Assembly (NCBI GenBank): GCA_003487805.1
Contig: DNNE01000082.1
Location: forward strand, 37,921 to 54,556
Length of the DNA stretch: 16,636 nt
Direction: 5' to 3'
DNA from: Blastocatellia bacterium
GTDB lineage: Bacteria; Acidobacteriota; Blastocatellia; Pyrinomonadales; Pyrinomonadaceae
Part shown: positions 14,501 through 16,636 of the stretch, one piece after another
Layout: every line of letters begins with the position of its first letter
How positions within the stretch are numbered: the first letter of the stretch is position 1
The notes under the pieces: generated by a model
Seen by the model: only the letters and a program-made list of their open reading frames with translations
What the model was told of the DNA's origin: nothing
The model's database searches: none
Made by a program: the position numbers and the translations under genes

Positions 14501-14539
14501 GCGGGGCATTGTTACTTGCGAAGACTATGCAACATAGGT

Positions 14540-14594
14540 CAAGTGCGATAAGAACTAGGCACTTGAAGGTTTTCTCGAAACGCTCTTGAAAACC
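14540..14594. other. Two short inverted repeats after the SIS gene
   Basis: CAAGTGC (14540-14546) pairs with GCACTTG (14559-14565), and GGTTTTC (14568-14574) pairs with GAAAACC (14588-14594). Either could be a weak terminator of the SIS transcript; no T-run follows. Confidence 0.3.
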
Positions 14595-14624
14595 GATTGA
14601 ATCGCGCGGATAATTGGGTCGGCA

Positions 14625-14861
14625 ATGAACGAGGAACCAACCAAAGATCTTAACGGCCACCGCTCGTTTGAAGAGCGGGTTTTCGCTCGCTTCGATTCAA
14701 TCGATGCTCGTTTCAGCCGGATCGATCAGCGATTCGATACCGTTGATGCACGTTTCGACGTTGTTGATGCGCGCCTGGAAAAGCTTGAGTCGCGCAACTA
14801 TGACACCAAACCGATTTGGGAACGGGCTCTTGCCGAAATCACCGAAACACGAGCAAGATGA
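14625..14861 (+). CDS. Heptad-repeat coiled-coil protein, N-terminal part
   Basis: A 78-residue hydrophilic protein. Residues 23-57 are five consecutive heptads of the form (F/L)xx(I/V/L)(D/E)xR: FDSIDAR, FSRIDQR, FDTVDAR, FDVVDAR, LEKLESR, a regular coiled coil. Then comes YDTKPIWERALAEITETRAR and a TGA at 14859-14861. That TGA overlaps the ATG of the next ORF (ATGA, 14858-14861), whose product continues the same heptad pattern. The pair therefore reads like one protein split by a frameshift, or two translationally coupled pieces. No known enzyme domain; function unknown. ATG 14625 has only a weak GGGTCGG upstream. Confidence 0.6.
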   Translation: MNEEPTKDLNGHRSFEERVFARFDSIDARFSRIDQRFDTVDARFDVVDARLEKLESRNYDTKPIWERALAEITETRAR

Positions 14862-15175
14862 ACGTTCGGTTCGGAACGCTTGATAAGAAAGTTCAAGCAA
14901 TCGAAACCAGGGTTCAGTCGATCGAAACCAATGTTGGTACGATCGCAACCAGGGTTGAAGTGATAGAAGCTAGAGTGGGTGCGCTGGAATCGCAGCTCGC
15001 CGGCTTGAGAAGCGATTTTGCAGGCATGCGTCACGAACTTGTCGATACGCAGCACGAGTTTAAGAGAACTCTAACGCGCCTTCTTGAGTCCTTGTTCTCA
15101 TTCCTCACTGATACGCGCGATCTGATGCTTGATAACGATGCGCGGTTGAAACAACTGGAATCAAAGCTGGCTTAA
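14858..15175 (+). CDS. Heptad-repeat coiled-coil protein, C-terminal part
   Basis: A 105-residue ORF starting at the ATG that overlaps the stop of the preceding ORF. Residues 12-46 are five heptads: VQAIETR, VQSIETN, VGTIATR, VEVIEAR, VGALESQ. A helical tail follows (LAGLRSDFAGMRHELVDTQHEF, then TRLLESLFSFLTDTRDLMLDNDARLKQLESKLA), possibly amphipathic. The first residues MNVRFGTLDKKV follow naturally after ETRAR of the upstream ORF, supporting an ancestral single gene with a one-base change in phase (reading shifts by -1). It ends 19 bases before the second permease. A longer frame from 14816 exists, but its extra residues are out-of-phase sequence of the upstream ORF. Confidence 0.6.
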   Translation: MNVRFGTLDKKVQAIETRVQSIETNVGTIATRVEVIEARVGALESQLAGLRSDFAGMRHELVDTQHEFKRTLTRLLESLFSFLTDTRDLMLDNDARLKQLESKLA

Positions 15176-15194
15176 CTCTGCTAAACTCACCCGC

Positions 15195-16565
15195 GTGAGT
15201 TCCCCGAACACCCGCGAACACCGCTCGCCTCTTACTCAACAAACATCAAAAAGTCACGGCTCTCTCCTTCGCGTTCTCGGCGTCGGTTTCGGATTGGCCG
15301 TCACGATCGGCGGCACGATCGGCATGGGCATCCTGCGCACTCCCGGTGAAGTCGCGTCGCAACTTCCCACTCCAACTCTTTTCATCGGTGTCTGGATTCT
15401 CGGCGGCGTCTATGCATTGCTCGGCGCACTCTCAGTTGCCGAGTTGGGCGCGATGATTCCGCGCTCGGGCGGTTGGTATGTCTTCATTCATCGCGCGATG
15501 GGAAACTATCCAGGCTTCGTTATTGGTTGGAGCGACTGGCTGTCGACCTGTGGAACGCTGGGAGTGATCGCGATGGTTGTCGGCGAGTATTCGGCAGTTC
15601 TCATTCCCGGATTCGCCGGCCGCGACAAACAAATTGCCATCGCGGTCGTGCTGCTGTTCGCAGCGCTGCAATGGCGTGGCATTCGTTGGGGCAGCGTTAC
15701 GCAGAACTTGACGAGTTTGATCAAAACACTTGTGTTCGCAGCGATTGCGATTGCGGCGTTCACGATCGCCGGGAAATCTGATACAGGTGTCGCATTGCCG
15801 GCGCCCCACGGCCTGGCGTTCTTCACGGCGCTAATCGTCGCGTTACAGGGCGTGCTTTACACCTACGATGGATGGTACGGCGTCATCTATTTTGGCGAAG
15901 AGGTCCGCGATCCAAAACGCGACGTGGTGCGGTCGATGTTCGGCGGCGTGCTGCTGGTCGTCGCGATTTATCTCGTCGTAAATCTCGCTTACATTCATGT
16001 GTTGCCGATGTCGCAGCTCGCGCATGAAGACCTTCCAGCGGGAGCTGTCGCGCGCGTCATCTTTGGAAATTATGGAGACAAGGCCATCAGAATTCTCGCG
16101 ATCCTTTCGCTGTTGAGCACAATCAACGCGTACACGCTGACGGCGCCGCGCATTCTGTACGCGATGAGCTGCGACGAACTGTTTCATCGTCATGCTTCGC
16201 GAGTAAATCGCGGCGGAACGCCAACCGTTACACTCCTGATCAGTATGATTGCCGCGATCCTGTTCATCGTCAGCGCAAAATTCACCGCGATCCTTGCAGC
16301 CCTCGCCTTTTTTTTCGTAGCGAACTATTCGATGGCCTACATCTCTGTAATCGTCCTGCGCCGGCGCGAGCCGGATTTGCCACGGCCTTATCGCGTGTGG
16401 GGTTACCCCTGGACCACGCTGCTGGTGCTGCTTGGATCGGTCGCTTTTCTGGTTGGAGCGATAATTAGCGACAAGAAAAACAGTCTGGTGGCATTGGCGA
16501 TTCTGGCCGCCAGCGTGCCAATCTATCTCATCAGCAAACTCTTTTCTCCGCGGCGAAGCGCTTAG
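15195..16565 (+). CDS. APC-family amino acid permease (second)
   Basis: A 456-residue inner-membrane transporter with about 12 TM segments. It is unlike the permease at 1626-2918 in sequence detail. The TM1 break is GTIGMGILRTPGEVA at about residues 40-54, followed by AELGAMIPRSGGWYVF near 83-98, the APC-family TM2-3 motif, and YTYDGWYGVIYFGEEVRDPKRD near 223-244 in the TM6-7 region. The N-terminal 22 residues are polar and cytoplasmic. The only early start is GTG at 15195, 19 bases after the coiled-coil stop, with no good Shine-Dalgarno, so translation may be coupled or leaderless. It resembles the LAT-like branch of the superfamily (GGTIGMGILRTPG); a neutral or branched amino acid is a guess. 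Confidence 0.9.
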   Translation: MSSPNTREHRSPLTQQTSKSHGSLLRVLGVGFGLAVTIGGTIGMGILRTPGEVASQLPTPTLFIGVWILGGVYALLGALSVAELGAMIPRSGGWYVFIHRAMGNYPGFVIGWSDWLSTCGTLGVIAMVVGEYSAVLIPGFAGRDKQIAIAVVLLFAALQWRGIRWGSVTQNLTSLIKTLVFAAIAIAAFTIAGKSDTGVALPAPHGLAFFTALIVALQGVLYTYDGWYGVIYFGEEVRDPKRDVVRSMFGGVLLVVAIYLVVNLAYIHVLPMSQLAHEDLPAGAVARVIFGNYGDKAIRILAILSLLSTINAYTLTAPRILYAMSCDELFHRHASRVNRGGTPTVTLLISMIAAILFIVSAKFTAILAALAFFFVANYSMAYISVIVLRRREPDLPRPYRVWGYPWTTLLVLLGSVAFLVGAIISDKKNSLVALAILAASVPIYLISKLFSPRRSA

Positions 16566-16616
16566 ATGCGATTGCTCGCAACCCTATGTTATTCTCGCTG
16601 ACGCCGAAAATGATTT

Positions 16617-16636
16617 GCGAGAGTGGCGGAATTGGC
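16617..16636 (+). tRNA. tRNA-Leu, 5' part only
   Basis: The last 20 bases, GCGAGAGTGGCGGAATTGGC, match the acceptor stem and D-stem start of a bacterial tRNA-Leu (class II, GTGGCGGAATTGG box). The rest is beyond the window, so the anticodon is unknown. Confidence 0.75.

Noticed and set aside
14850..14862. Programmed -1 ribosomal frameshift in the coiled-coil gene
   Set aside because: No slippery heptamer is present at the junction (GCAAGATGA). An indel or ATGA re-initiation explains it more simply.
14690..14990. CRISPR-like or tandem DNA repeats
   Set aside because: The similarity comes from 21-base coding periodicity of protein heptads. Units are degenerate and there are no spacers.

Overview
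This looks like a chromosomal segment from a moderately GC-rich, Gram-negative-type bacterium with exported enzymes and a DAP-type MurE. The gene complement (GH20 hexosaminidase with a NagX-like acetyltransferase and a double-SIS sugar isomerase, a D-aminoacylase homologue with an altered metal site, a GxxExxY protein) and the many small palindromic repeats suggest Acidobacteriota, perhaps the Blastocatellia/Pyrinomonadales side. That placement is inference; no rRNA or marker tree is available here.

Layout. Bases 1-7013 are all read on the minus strand. The first gene is a GlcD-type FAD-linked oxidase that runs off the left edge; its frame stays open through two repeat elements. Ten bases upstream of it is an APC permease. 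Next comes a 754-residue protein with a TRPM-like SLOG (LSDAT) domain, two SLATT-like transmembrane modules and a C-terminal Rossmann-like domain. An isolated murE follows. The murE promoter overlaps, on a palindromic ATTATAAT, that of a divergent exported N-acyl-D-amino-acid deacylase homologue (7100-8797, plus). This meets a GYD-domain gene convergently across a 151-bp composite palindrome.

Bases 9033-13148 (minus) form a probable operon: GH20 beta-N-acetylhexosaminidase, GxxExxY protein, NagX-like membrane acetyltransferase, GYD protein. The GxxExxY gene lies between 36-bp imperfect terminal inverted repeats that sit exactly between the hexosaminidase stop codon and the nagX start codon. 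Across a 317-bp divergent intergenic region is a double-SIS sugar-phosphate isomerase/deaminase. Hexosaminidase, NagX-like protein and SIS protein together fit N-acetylglucosamine or chitin/peptidoglycan amino-sugar salvage. The plus strand continues with a heptad-repeat coiled-coil gene split into two ORFs overlapping by ATGA, a second APC permease, and the first 20 bases of a tRNA-Leu at the right edge.

The best candidates for something new are the LSDAT-SLATT-SLATT protein (3011-5275), which has the domain logic of a nucleotide-sensing membrane effector, and the GxxExxY unit (10544-11033), which looks like a small mobile cassette placed precisely between two operon genes.
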